This document shows positions 44,281 to 53,464 of a DNA stretch of 64,000 bases, one piece after another. Numbering within the stretch: the stretch's first letter is position 1; every line of letters begins with the position of its first letter. Source of the stretch: an uncultured Desulfobacter sp. GTDB lineage: Bacteria; Desulfobacterota; Desulfobacteria; Desulfobacterales; Desulfobacteraceae. The translations under genes and the position numbers were made by a program. The stretch covers positions 4,920,501 to 4,984,500 of the forward strand of contig NZ_OY781882.1 in assembly GCF_963677125.1 (NCBI RefSeq), given 5' to 3'. Below the pieces are notes generated by a model. That model had not been told where the DNA came from, searched no databases, and was given only the letters and a program-made list of their open reading frames with translations.

Positions 44281-45204
44281 TCAGTTGAGAACGCTGGTTA
44301 ACTCATCTTGGCTGAACCGGTAGACGGAATTACAGTGATGGCATCGAAGTTCCAATGGGAACGGACCGTTTGTCAGAATGTCTTTACGGTCTTCTTTGGG
44401 TAGATTTTTAAGGTGGCCTGCCATACGTTCCTGGGAGCAGCGGCAGTAAAATTCCACCCGGGAACTGTCCAGAAATCGTGGTGACAGATCGGCAAAACCG
44501 GTCTCAATGATGGACTCCGGTGTTTGATTCTGGGCAAAACGGTGGCCTAAATTGTCGATTTCCTGGATCATTTTTTCAGCCCGGACAACGTTGTCTGGTT
44601 GGGCACCGGGCAGAGCCTGTAGAAATATACCGCCTGCACCGGTAATGTTTTCATTTTCATCAAAAGCCACGCTTAGGCAAAAGCCGGATGGAATCTGTTC
44701 AGAGGTCAGAAAGTATTCAGCCAGGTCTTCGGCAATGGAGCCGTGGACTAGGGCAATTTGGCCGGTATAGGGTCGCTTTGTGTCCTCTATGTACCTGGTT
44801 ACCGACAAAAAACCCGCCCCGTAAAGCGTGGACAGCCATTTGATTTTTTGGGGCTTTTCCACCTTAATGGGATTGGCTTTCAGATACCCACGGATCTCCC
44901 CGAATGCATTGGCCTCCACATCAAGGCCTTTTATGGGGCCGGAACACTGGATATTCATTGCAATCCGGTCCCGGCCTTTCAAGGGAGAACTTATCAACGC
45001 TGCAGCAATGTATGCCTGTCCCAAAATCAAGGTTTCCAAAGGCCCCATGTTGTGGTTTGCCTGCATTTCCCTGATCATTCGGGTGGTATGCACCACCACC
45101 CCTTTGATCTGGTCCTCCGCCATTACAAACCGGTACATCCGTTCTTTGGCCGAGGCTTGAAACTGGGCTTTTACGTCATGGTCAAATATATCTTTTTTTA
45201 TCAT
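44281..45204 (-). CDS. hslO: Hsp33 redox-regulated chaperone
   Basis: A 307-residue holdase active under oxidative stress. The C-terminal zinc switch has CRC (EFYCRCSQERM) and CHHC (ELRCHHCNSV). The N-terminal domain contains GPIKGLDVEANAFGEIRGYL. A near-consensus promoter lies directly upstream at 45237-45264, so it can be expressed independently of the comM-like gene behind it. Confidence 0.95.
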   Translation of the reverse strand: MIKKDIFDHDVKAQFQASAKERMYRFVMAEDQIKGVVVHTTRMIREMQANHNMGPLETLILGQAYIAAALISSPLKGRDRIAMNIQCSGPIKGLDVEANAFGEIRGYLKANPIKVEKPQKIKWLSTLYGAGFLSVTRYIEDTKRPYTGQIALVHGSIAEDLAEYFLTSEQIPSGFCLSVAFDENENITGAGGIFLQALPGAQPDNVVRAEKMIQEIDNLGHRFAQNQTPESIIETGFADLSPRFLDSSRVEFYCRCSQERMAGHLKNLPKEDRKDILTNGPFPLELRCHHCNSVYRFSQDELTSVLN

Positions 45205-45236
45205 TTTCGGATCCCCAAATTTAATTATGCCGGGTT

Positions 45237-45264
45237 ATTATAAGGCTTGATTTGTAAATGTAAA
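45237..45264 (-). promoter_or_regulatory. sigma70-type promoter of hslO
   Basis: On the minus strand TTTACA and TATAAT are 16 bp apart. The -10 lies about 33 bp before the hslO ATG. Confidence 0.7.
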
Positions 45265-45279
45265 CCATTGGGACGCGCA

Positions 45280-46827
45280 TTAGCTGAAGCCATCCCGACT
45301 CTGGTCCAGGCGTTTGTACTGCACGGCCTCAAGCACATGGGGTTTGAGTATATCAGGGGCGTCTGCTAGATCGGCGATGGTTCTGGCAAGTTTTAATATG
45401 GAGGCATAGGCCCGGCCGGACAGGTTGAACTGTTTCATGGCCTGCTCGACCACCCGGCGGCTTTGGGTATCTAAGGGGCAAAATTGCTGCAAAAGCTTTG
45501 GGCCCATGTCTGCATTGGAAAAACACGGTGTTCCTGCTTTTTCAAATCGGCGGACCTGGGTGTTCCGGGCCTTTTCCACCCGCTTTCGGATGGCTTGGGA
45601 CGCCTCCCTGTGACCATCTGCAGTCATTTCATTAAAGGACAACCGGGGAACCTCCACAAGGATGTCCATCCTGTCCATGAGCGGACCTGAGATTTTGTTT
45701 TTGTACTGCTCAATTTTTGCCGGTGTGCAGGTGCACTCCCTGTCCGGATTGGTGAGATTGCCGCAGGGACAGGGATTCATGGCGCCGGCCAGCATAAACC
45801 GGCATGGATAGGTGGCCTTGGCGTTGGCCCGGGCCAGGGTGATGACGCCCTCCTCGATAGGCTGACGCAGCACCTCCAGAACGCTGCGCCGGAATTCAGG
45901 CAATTCATCCAGAAACAGTACGCCGTTATGGGACAGTGTAATTTCCCCGGGCTTAGGTACTGTGCCGCCGCCCACAAGTCCGGCATCGGAAATGGAATGG
46001 TGGGGGGATCTGAAAGGCCGTGCACCCAAAGGTTGCCCCGGTTCCCGGGAAACGCCTGCAACCGAGTAAACCTTGGCTATTTCCATGGCCTCTTCAAAGG
46101 ACGGATTCGGCATGATTCCCGGCAGGCATTTTGCCATTAAACTTTTTCCTGAGCCCGCTGGGCCGTTGAGCAGAATGTGATGATGGCCTGCTGCCGCAAC
46201 CTCCATGGCCCGTTTTACATGGGTCTGGCCCCGGACATGGGAAAAATCGTTTTCCCTTTCTTTGCCGTCGGTTTCCAGGAGCATGGACAGGTCCGGTTCC
46301 AGGGGCATCAGGTTTGCCTTTTCTGCCAGAAAATCGACCACCTGGGTTAGATGCTCCGGGGCCAGGACGTCAATATCTTTAACCAGCGCAGCTTGGGTGC
46401 CGTTCTCTTTGGGCAGGATAATTCCTTTGAATCCATTATCCCGGGCGGCCAGGGCAAAGGGCAGAGCCGCCTTGACCGGCCGCAGATACCCGTCCAGGGA
46501 CAATTCGCCGGCAAACAGCCAGGACGCAGCTGCTGATGCCTCAAATAACCCCTGAGCGCAAAGAATCCCCAACGCCACCGGCAGGTCCAGGCCCGTCCCC
46601 TCTTTTTTGAAATCCGCAGGTGCTAAGTTCACCACTACTCTATCCATGGGGAACTTATATCCGGCATTTTGCAGGGCAGACCGGACCCTGTCACGGCTTT
46701 CCCGGACCGCTGTCTCAGCTAAGCCCACCATGTTGAATACCGGCAAACCCAGTGTGATGTCAATTTCAACATCCACAATCATGGCTTCAAACCCGTTTAC
46801 TGCGCAGGATTTCATTTTTGCAATCAT
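45280..46827 (-). CDS. YifB/ComM family Mg-chelatase-like AAA+ ATPase
   Basis: A 515-residue protein. The N-terminal Lon-protease-like domain (GFEAMIVDVEIDITLGLPVFNMVG) leads to an AAA+ core with Walker A NGPAGSGKSLMAK and Walker B VLFLDELPEF. A small zinc-like cluster (CPCGNLTNPDRECTC) and the C-terminal Mg-chelatase domain follow. The ComM homologue is a helicase that promotes branch migration during natural transformation. A type IV pilus set is nearby in this genome, which is consistent with but does not prove DNA uptake. Confidence 0.92.
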   Translation of the reverse strand: MIAKMKSCAVNGFEAMIVDVEIDITLGLPVFNMVGLAETAVRESRDRVRSALQNAGYKFPMDRVVVNLAPADFKKEGTGLDLPVALGILCAQGLFEASAAASWLFAGELSLDGYLRPVKAALPFALAARDNGFKGIILPKENGTQAALVKDIDVLAPEHLTQVVDFLAEKANLMPLEPDLSMLLETDGKERENDFSHVRGQTHVKRAMEVAAAGHHHILLNGPAGSGKSLMAKCLPGIMPNPSFEEAMEIAKVYSVAGVSREPGQPLGARPFRSPHHSISDAGLVGGGTVPKPGEITLSHNGVLFLDELPEFRRSVLEVLRQPIEEGVITLARANAKATYPCRFMLAGAMNPCPCGNLTNPDRECTCTPAKIEQYKNKISGPLMDRMDILVEVPRLSFNEMTADGHREASQAIRKRVEKARNTQVRRFEKAGTPCFSNADMGPKLLQQFCPLDTQSRRVVEQAMKQFNLSGRAYASILKLARTIADLADAPDILKPHVLEAVQYKRLDQSRDGFS

Positions 46828-46866
46828 AAAAGGTCCTGTTTTAAAAAATCCTAAATAGGAGAAAAA

Positions 46867-46923
46867 ATGGAACTTAATTCATTGAAATCATATTTAATTA
46901 TCAGAAAAGAGCTGCAAATCTAA
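46867..46923 (+). CDS. possible 18-residue leader peptide upstream of lpxC
   Basis: ATG at 46867 is preceded by TAGGAG at ideal spacing and reads 18 codons (MELNSLKSYLIIRKELQI) to TAA. It lies 85 bp before lpxC on the same strand. The ribosome-binding site is better than that of lpxC itself. No homologue is known to me, and chance occurrence remains possible. Confidence 0.35.
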   Translation: MELNSLKSYLIIRKELQI

Positions 46924-47008
46924 TAATTTTCTCATTTGTTTTGCTTTGTATTTTCAAATCAGCTATATATACCACGTTTTATCGTATTCAGACAATTTGG
47001 AACGGACA

Positions 47009-47878
47009 ATGAACAGTTTTTATAACCAGCAAACCATCGCCGGAAAGGTGACGCTTTCTGGGACGGGCGTCCATTCGGGTAAAAAGACAAACCTGACCAT
47101 CCGGCCCGCCGAGGAAAACCACGGGATTAAATTCCGGCGACTTGATCTTCCCGGAACCTCTGATATTCCGGCCCTTTTTAAACTGGTGGTGGATACCAGT
47201 CTTGCCACGGTCATCGGGCACAATGGTGCCATTGTCTCTACCATCGAGCACTTGATGGCAAGTTTTGTAGGTCTTGGCATTGATAATGCTTTGGTGGAGG
47301 TGGATGATTATGAGATGCCCATCATGGACGGATCAGCCAGGGAGTTTACCCGGGCGATTACCAGCGTGGGTGTGGTGGAACAGAAGATGCCCCGGCAGCT
47401 TTTTATTGTGAAAGAACCCATAGAAATCATCCAGGCAGATAAATGGGTCCGGGTGGAACCGGAACCCTGTTTTAGGATTTCGTGCACCATTGAGTTTGAT
47501 CATCCGCTTATCGGCTTGCAGGAAATTGTCTATGACAGGGCAAAGAATAGTTTTGAAGAAGAAATCTGCGGGGCTAGAACCTTTGGGTTTGTGAAAGATC
47601 TTGAATTATTGAAAAAATTTAGCCTTGGCAAGGGTGGAAGCCTTGACAATGCCATTGTGATTGATGATGATAAAATTTTGAATGAGGGCGGCCTGCGGTA
47701 TCCGGATGAATTTGTCCGGCACAAGCTCCTGGATTGCCTTGGAGACTTTTCGCTTCTTGGGATGCCCATACAGGGGCATATTATCACCCATAAGTCCGGT
47801 CATCACCTGAACCATCTGTTTATCAAAAAATTTCTTGATGAAAAGCAGGCCTGGGAAACAGGGCCTGCAAAGCGCTGA
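47009..47878 (+). CDS. lpxC: UDP-3-O-acyl-N-acetylglucosamine deacetylase
   Basis: A 289-residue zinc deacetylase for the committed step of lipid A synthesis. The zinc ligands are in TIEHLMAS and in RHKLLDCLGD (His and Asp), and the catalytic His is in HKSGHHLN. The length is usual. The ATG at 47009 begins the conserved N terminus (QQTIAGKVTLSGTGVHSG); the longer open frame lacks homology. A DUF4390 gene begins 11 bp after its stop. Confidence 0.95.
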   Translation: MNSFYNQQTIAGKVTLSGTGVHSGKKTNLTIRPAEENHGIKFRRLDLPGTSDIPALFKLVVDTSLATVIGHNGAIVSTIEHLMASFVGLGIDNALVEVDDYEMPIMDGSAREFTRAITSVGVVEQKMPRQLFIVKEPIEIIQADKWVRVEPEPCFRISCTIEFDHPLIGLQEIVYDRAKNSFEEEICGARTFGFVKDLELLKKFSLGKGGSLDNAIVIDDDKILNEGGLRYPDEFVRHKLLDCLGDFSLLGMPIQGHIITHKSGHHLNHLFIKKFLDEKQAWETGPAKR

Positions 47879-47888
47879 CTATATCTCA

Positions 47889-48482
47889 ATGCCAATGACC
47901 ATTAAAGGTGCGTTTACAAAATTTTTATGTGCAGTTGTTTTCTTTACCACACCTGTCTTTTTTCTTGTTCCGGATAGCGTGCTTGCCAATGACGATGCGA
48001 TTCTTTCCAATATCAAGCTGGCCAACACCCGGGACGATTTGTTTGCTTATTTTAAGGTAGAAAATGCCTTTAATGAAAAAAATATTCAGGCCATTGAGAA
48101 TGGCATTCCCACCTCGTTTACGTTTTATGTAACCTTATTTAAAACGACGAGCAGTTTGTTGGACACGAAAATCACTGATATTAAAACCCGTGCTACAATA
48201 AAATATAATTCCATGAAACAGGAATACACGGTCGTCTGCCAATGGAAGGACGCGCCTGCGCTGATCACAAAATCTTTTGATGAGGCAAAGACCTGGATGA
48301 CCGAAGTTGATAACCTCAGGGTGGTATCCCTTAACCGATTGATAAAAGGGGATAAATACCGGATCCGGATGAAAGCTGAACTTGAAAAGGTCACGTTGCC
48401 CCTGGCATTGCACTATGTGTTCTTTTTTGTCTCTTATTGGGATTTTGAAACGGACTGGTATGTGATTAATTTTACATATTAA
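47889..48482 (+). CDS. DUF4390 exported protein
   Basis: A 197-residue exported protein. The signal peptide (residues ~8-32, ending VLA) is followed by a beta-rich domain ending YVFFFVSYWDFETDWYVINFTY, characteristic of DUF4390. Genes of this family sit directly before ntrY in delta- and beta-proteobacteria, as here, suggesting a link to the NtrYX sensor. The stop TAA is shared with the first bases of two-hairpin repeat copy F. Confidence 0.85.
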   Translation: MPMTIKGAFTKFLCAVVFFTTPVFFLVPDSVLANDDAILSNIKLANTRDDLFAYFKVENAFNEKNIQAIENGIPTSFTFYVTLFKTTSSLLDTKITDIKTRATIKYNSMKQEYTVVCQWKDAPALITKSFDEAKTWMTEVDNLRVVSLNRLIKGDKYRIRMKAELEKVTLPLALHYVFFFVSYWDFETDWYVINFTY

Positions 48483-48535
48483 CGGCCATGGGCCGACCTG
48501 GTCTATCAGCTCCCAGGTCCACTCCACAACAAGAT
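48481..48535 (+). repeat. two-hairpin repeat, copy F (left half only)
   Basis: AACGGCCATGGGCCGACCTGG pairs imperfectly with CCCAGGTCCACTCCACAAC. The second hairpin is missing. The repeat begins inside the TAA stop of the DUF4390 gene. Confidence 0.75.
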
Positions 48536-48561
48536 ATGTATAAACCATCAGCTGAACAGGC

Positions 48562-50793
48562 ATGGCATCTATGACCCAGAAACGACGGGATACAGGACAG
48601 AAACGGTCCGGGCTAAAAAAAGAGGGTGTTGCTATTTTATGCCTTCTTCTGGCCGTGGTTATCCTGACTGTTCTTGAAACCCGCGTCACGCCTTTTGACA
48701 CGGGACTGCCCCTGTCATCCACCGTGCTGATGTTCATTTTGATAAACATCAATTTGCTGTTGCTGCTGACCCTGCTGCTGCTGGTTTTCAGAAATCTTGC
48801 CAAGCTTTACTATGAGAGAAAAAATAACATTCTGGGTTCGAAAATAAAAACCCGCTTGACCGTTGCCTTTATTGTACTGGCCCTTTTGCCCACCACCGTA
48901 CTTTTTTTCTTTTCCATTCAATTTATCTCCACCTCCATTGCATTCTGGTTTAACGCGCCTGTGGAGCAGACTCTTGACGCGTCGCTGGCTGTGGGGCAGA
49001 CCCTGTATGATTATATTGAAGAGAAAAATGCCTTTTTTGCCAAAAGAGGTGCGTTTCAGATTCATTCCCGGGACCTGCTCAAGGCTGAAAATCAGGAAAA
49101 ACTCAGCCGGTATACCCAAGTGATCCAGCGCGCTTTTAATCGGCATGCAGTGGAGATCTATACCCCAGGAGCCCAACGGATCAGCCTCTCTTTGGCCAGC
49201 GAGTTGGAGAATATGCATTTCGGGTTGCTGACCACCACGGAATTACGGGGTATCCCGGACGGCAGTGCCAGCCATACCGTTTACCAGACAATGGAACAGG
49301 GGGAATTTTTACGCACGGTTTGCACCATCCCCTTTGATCTATCGCCGAACAAAGCCGACGGATTTATTGTGATCACTACACTGATGTCCCCGGACCTGTC
49401 TGAGAATCTAAAATCTATTCTCAAAGGCGTGGAAGAGTACCGCCAGCTTAAACTGACAAAGAGACCTGCCCAGATCTCTTATTATATTATGTTGTCCATT
49501 GTGGCGCTTCTTGTTGTGTTTTGCGCAGTGTGGTTTGGATTCCAGATTGCCAAGTCCATCACCATTCCCATTATGAAATTTGCCGAGGGCACCCAGCGGA
49601 TCATAGATGGTGATATGACGTATCAGATTAACTTTAAAACCGACGATGAGATCGGTACCCTAATTAAAAGTTTTAACTCTATGACCCGCCAGCTGGCGGC
49701 CGGCCGCCGGCAAATCGCCTTATCCGAAAGCATGCTTAAACAGCAGAATGTCGAGCTGGAAAAAAGCCGTCAGTATATTGAAATCGTTTTGAAAAATATT
49801 TCTGCCGGTGTTGTCTCCATGGACAATGAGGGAACTATCACCACCATGAACAAAGCGGCCGAGTCCATGTTGGATGTGAACAGCCATGATATTCTGAATA
49901 AAAATTTCAGGAAAGTGCTGACAGGAGAATACCTCTCTTTGGCCAATAAGATATTTGAACAGGTCGAGGAGGGTGGTTCCCATTTCAAAATTCCGGTATC
50001 TGCCTCCGTGGCCGGCGCACCCAAGCATTTTTCATTGAATTATACCGCGCTCAAGGACGATACAGGCCAAAATCTGGGGGCAGTACTTGTTTTTGATGAT
50101 GTGACGGAACTTGAAAAAGCCCAGCGGCTTGTGGCCTGGCGGGAGGTGGCCCGCCGCATTGCCCATGAGGTGAAAAATCCGTTAACCCCCATTAAACTGT
50201 CTGCCCAGCGCCTTAAACGCAAATATGGTAAAACCATTAATGATGCGGTTTTCACAGGTTGTGCCGACACCATTGTGGAGCATGTTGATCTGATCCGGAA
50301 TCTGGTGAACCAGTTTTCCACATTTGCCAAATTTCCGGATACCAATTTTGCATCGGCCCGCATTGAAAATATTATTCTTGAAACCGTTGCCTTGTATAAA
50401 GAAGGCTTGGAACAGGTGGACATTCAGACACGGTTCAAAGATAATATTCCCACCTTGAAATTGGATCACCAGCACATGAAGCAGGCCTTTATCAATCTCA
50501 TTGATAATGCGGTCTACGCGATAAATAAAAAAGGTACCATTGTAATTGATCTCTCCTATGATCCCATTCTGAAAATTGTACGCATTGAAATAGCAGACAA
50601 TGGCAAAGGTATTTCGGACAAGGAAAAAACCAAATTGTTTGAACCCTATTTTTCCACCAAGAAAACGGGCATGGGACTTGGGCTTGCCATTGTAAATTCT
50701 ATTATTTCAGATCATAACGGCGTGATCCGGGTGCAGGATAATCAGCCCAATGGCGCCAAGTTTATCATTGAATTGCCTGCCGACGAGACTTAA
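48562..50793 (+). CDS. ntrY: NtrY-like sensor histidine kinase
   Basis: A 743-residue membrane kinase. Hydrophobic helices lie at ~25-45, 55-80, 100-122 and ~310-330, with a periplasmic segment between the last two. HAMP (residues ~330-385), PAS (~410-510), the H box RRIAHEVKNPLTPIKLS and an HATPase domain (DNGKGISDKEKTKLFEPYF, GMGLGLAI) follow. The layout matches NtrY, which senses nitrogen, redox or envelope conditions. Its partner regulator gene follows after 54 bp. Confidence 0.92.
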   Translation: MASMTQKRRDTGQKRSGLKKEGVAILCLLLAVVILTVLETRVTPFDTGLPLSSTVLMFILININLLLLLTLLLLVFRNLAKLYYERKNNILGSKIKTRLTVAFIVLALLPTTVLFFFSIQFISTSIAFWFNAPVEQTLDASLAVGQTLYDYIEEKNAFFAKRGAFQIHSRDLLKAENQEKLSRYTQVIQRAFNRHAVEIYTPGAQRISLSLASELENMHFGLLTTTELRGIPDGSASHTVYQTMEQGEFLRTVCTIPFDLSPNKADGFIVITTLMSPDLSENLKSILKGVEEYRQLKLTKRPAQISYYIMLSIVALLVVFCAVWFGFQIAKSITIPIMKFAEGTQRIIDGDMTYQINFKTDDEIGTLIKSFNSMTRQLAAGRRQIALSESMLKQQNVELEKSRQYIEIVLKNISAGVVSMDNEGTITTMNKAAESMLDVNSHDILNKNFRKVLTGEYLSLANKIFEQVEEGGSHFKIPVSASVAGAPKHFSLNYTALKDDTGQNLGAVLVFDDVTELEKAQRLVAWREVARRIAHEVKNPLTPIKLSAQRLKRKYGKTINDAVFTGCADTIVEHVDLIRNLVNQFSTFAKFPDTNFASARIENIILETVALYKEGLEQVDIQTRFKDNIPTLKLDHQHMKQAFINLIDNAVYAINKKGTIVIDLSYDPILKIVRIEIADNGKGISDKEKTKLFEPYFSTKKTGMGLGLAIVNSIISDHNGVIRVQDNQPNGAKFIIELPADET

Positions 50794-50847
50794 AATAAAA
50801 AATTTTTGAGCGGCAGCTTTAAATACACAAAGGAAGGATAGTAATCT

Positions 50848-52206
50848 ATGTACCCGGCAGTTTTGATTGTTGATGACGAATCCACCATTATTGATTCTCT
50901 GGAAGGCATTCTTTCCGATGACGGATTCGAAGTGATTCATGCATTCAACGGATACGAAGCCCTAAAAAAAATTGACTCTCACTCCCCGGACATTGTGCTG
51001 CTGGATATCTGGATGCCCGGGATGGACGGGATTGATACCTTAAAGGAGATCAAACAGCACCACCCCAGTCTGCCGGTGGTTATGATCACAGGCCACGGGT
51101 CCATTGAGTCTGCCGTGGATGCCACCAAATCCGGCGCGTTTGATTTTTTGGAAAAACCTTTATCCATTGACAAGGTGATCCTGACCATCAACAACGCCCT
51201 GAATTTCAGAAAACTTGAAGAAGAGAACCGGTACCTTCGAAAAAAAGCCATTGAAAAAAATTCCATTACCGGCACAAGTCCGTCGGTTCAGAAACTTTAT
51301 GGCGAAATTATGGCCGCAGCCCCTACCGAGACCTCTATTTTAATTACAGGTGAAAACGGCACGGGTAAGGAGATGGTGGCGCGTACCATTCATCAGTTCA
51401 GTAAACGTCCCGAAGGGCCTTTTATCATTATCAACTGTGCGGCAATTCCCGAAGAGCACCTGGAATCTGAACTGTTCGGCCATGAGAAAGGGGCTTTTGA
51501 AGGTGCCACGGCAAAAAACAGAGGTAAGTTTGAACTGGCTGCCGGCGGAACCCTGTTTTTGGATGAAATAGGGGATATGGATATCAGCACCCAGGCCAAA
51601 ATGCTGAGGGCTCTGGAATCCAAAACCTTCCAGCGCATTGGTTCCAGCCGTACTCTGCACATGGATGTGCGGGTGATCACGTCATCAAACAAAGATCTTG
51701 ATGTAGAAATCAAAGAAGGCCGGTTCCGGGAAGACTTGTTTTTCAGGCTTAATGTTATACCGATCCATGTGCCGGCGTTAAGGGAGAGAATCGAGGATCT
51801 GCCTTTGTTGGTGGATTGTTTCTTAGGTCATTTGGCCGAAAAATTATCTGCTCCTAAAAAAACTTTGTCTAAAGAGGCCATTGAAATTTTAAAACAATGG
51901 CATTGGAAGGGTAATGTCCGGGAGCTTAAAAATTTGATGGAGCGCTTATCCATTATGGTGGAAGGCGATGTTATTGGGAAAAATGAAATTCCTGCGCCTT
52001 ATAATCCTGACATCAGGGCAGTGCCTGAAACGAGTGAGGCGCCTGCCCGGATTTTTAGTCTGGAAAAACTGGACCGGGCAAAAGAAGCCTTTGAAACTGA
52101 GTTTGTCCGCTTCAGGGTGGATCAGATGAACGGGGATCTTGAGGCTGCGGCAAAATTGATGGGTAAAAGCCTGGACTTTGTAAAAAAAAGAATGTCTGAG
52201 AACTGA
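50848..52206 (+). CDS. ntrX: NtrX-like sigma54-type response regulator
   Basis: A 452-residue regulator. Receiver domain with LLDIWMPGMDG (phospho-Asp), AAA+ domain with Walker A GENGTGKE near residue 170 and Walker B TLFLDEIGD, and a short Fis-like C terminus (GDLEAAAKLMGKSLDFVKKRM). The sigma54-contact loop is GAFEGA (residues 215-220) instead of GAFTGA. The Thr-to-Glu change alters the residue that contacts sigma54 in NtrC. ATG follows AAGGAAGG. Its stop overlaps the rsmD start (TGATG). Confidence 0.92.
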   Translation: MYPAVLIVDDESTIIDSLEGILSDDGFEVIHAFNGYEALKKIDSHSPDIVLLDIWMPGMDGIDTLKEIKQHHPSLPVVMITGHGSIESAVDATKSGAFDFLEKPLSIDKVILTINNALNFRKLEEENRYLRKKAIEKNSITGTSPSVQKLYGEIMAAAPTETSILITGENGTGKEMVARTIHQFSKRPEGPFIIINCAAIPEEHLESELFGHEKGAFEGATAKNRGKFELAAGGTLFLDEIGDMDISTQAKMLRALESKTFQRIGSSRTLHMDVRVITSSNKDLDVEIKEGRFREDLFFRLNVIPIHVPALRERIEDLPLLVDCFLGHLAEKLSAPKKTLSKEAIEILKQWHWKGNVRELKNLMERLSIMVEGDVIGKNEIPAPYNPDIRAVPETSEAPARIFSLEKLDRAKEAFETEFVRFRVDQMNGDLEAAAKLMGKSLDFVKKRMSEN

Positions 52207-52766
52207 TGCGTATTATCAGCGGTACCTGCCGGGGCAGGAAATTGGTTCAAATTGAGGGAAAGGACATCCGGCCAACCTCGGACCGGGTCAGAGAGGCTTT
52301 GTTTAATATCCTTGGTCCGGGTATCCGGGAGAAAAGAGTTCTTGATATGTTTGCCGGTACCGGGGCCTTCGGACTTGAAGCGTTGAGCCGTGGGGCTCCG
52401 TTCGCTGTCTTTGTGGATGCGGCCAGATCTTCCTGCGATGTAATCAAGCGCAACGTTGAGTTGTGCCGGATGGCCGATTCTGCCCGGATTATCAATCATA
52501 ATCTTATCAATGCGTCTTTCCCTGTATTTAATCAACCCTTTGATCTGATTTTTATGGATCCGCCTTACAATAAAGGGTATCCCGAACAGGTGCTTGGAAA
52601 ACCAGGATTTTTTGACCTCCTAGCACCCGGGGCAATTGTTATTGTGGAACAGTCTGCCAAAGAAAGCCTCAACTATCCTGTAAACAGCCTTGACAAATAC
52701 CTGGAAAAAAAATACTCAAGAACAGCACTTATATTTTTGCGGAAATCCGACAGACGACAAGGATGA
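52206..52766 (+). CDS. rsmD: 16S rRNA (guanine966-N2)-methyltransferase RsmD
   Basis: A 186-residue SAM-dependent rRNA methyltransferase. RGRKLVQIEGKDIRPTSDRVREALFNIL, motif I LDMFAGTGAFGLEALSRG and the catalytic DPPY (FMDPPYNKGY) are diagnostic. It overlaps ntrX at its start and coaD at its end, a conserved rsmD-coaD order. Confidence 0.95.
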   Translation: MRIISGTCRGRKLVQIEGKDIRPTSDRVREALFNILGPGIREKRVLDMFAGTGAFGLEALSRGAPFAVFVDAARSSCDVIKRNVELCRMADSARIINHNLINASFPVFNQPFDLIFMDPPYNKGYPEQVLGKPGFFDLLAPGAIVIVEQSAKESLNYPVNSLDKYLEKKYSRTALIFLRKSDRRQG

Positions 52767-53335
52767 GTATGATTACCCGAAAACGTACAATTGCCATTTA
52801 CCCCGGTTCCTTTGATCCTTTGACAAACGGACATCTTGATGTCATCAGACGCGCCCAGGAAATTTTTGATCATGTGATTGTCGGGGTATTGTACAATTCG
52901 TCTAAAAGAACACCCTTGTTCTCTCCCGAGGAGCGCATCTCCATAATTCAGGAATGTTTTGACGATCCATTGGTCGAGTTGGACGCCGCAAGGGTTGAGG
53001 TGGAGACCTTTGACGGGCTTCTTGTTGAATATGCCCGAATGAAAAATGCCGTGGCCGTTATCCGGGGTATGCGGGCTTTGTCTGATTTTGAAAGTGAATT
53101 CCAGATGGCGCTGATGAACCGAAAACTCAATCGAGAGGTCCAGTCGGTCTTTCTTATGACAGGGCAACGCTGGATTTTTACTTCATCGTCCATCATCAAA
53201 GAGGTCGCACGGTATGGCGGGGATATTTCCGATATGGTTCCCCGGCCCGTGGAGCGTTGGGTAAAAGAGAAATTCGAGACACTCGTGAACAGTAAAAAAT
53301 GGAAAGATCATTATAACAGCCATGGGCTGACCTGA
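52763..53335 (+). CDS. coaD: phosphopantetheine adenylyltransferase
   Basis: A 190-residue enzyme of coenzyme A synthesis. YPGSFDPLTNGHLDVIRRA carries the (T/H)xGH nucleotide motif, and FTSSSIIKEVARYGGD supplies the second motif. The family usually ends near residue 165. The final residues NSHGLT and the stop codon here are encoded by the start of two-hairpin repeat copy G, so the repeat rewrote the 3' end of the gene. It overlaps rsmD by four bases. Confidence 0.95.
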   Translation: MSMITRKRTIAIYPGSFDPLTNGHLDVIRRAQEIFDHVIVGVLYNSSKRTPLFSPEERISIIQECFDDPLVELDAARVEVETFDGLLVEYARMKNAVAVIRGMRALSDFESEFQMALMNRKLNREVQSVFLMTGQRWIFTSSSIIKEVARYGGDISDMVPRPVERWVKEKFETLVNSKKWKDHYNSHGLT

Positions 53336-53412
53336 CATATCGACTGCCAGGCACAGCCCACAACAAAGTTTGAAAGATCTGAGTAGCTTATCCAGACTTT
53401 CATATGAAATTA
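53317..53412 (+). repeat. two-hairpin repeat, copy G
   Basis: AACAGCCATGGGCTGACCTG pairs with CCAGGCACAGCCCA, then TTTGAAAG...GACTTTCATATGAAA forms the second hairpin. The first 19 bases are the last codons and stop of coaD. Confidence 0.85.
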
Positions 53413-53464
53413 ATATCAACGGGTTATATCTGAGAATCAACCCGCTTCAAATTTTGTGATAGAT

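Noticed and set aside
48135..48803. 222-codon antisense ORF over DUF4390 and ntrY
   Set aside because: Crosses two recognisable sense genes and a repeat; no homology or start signal.
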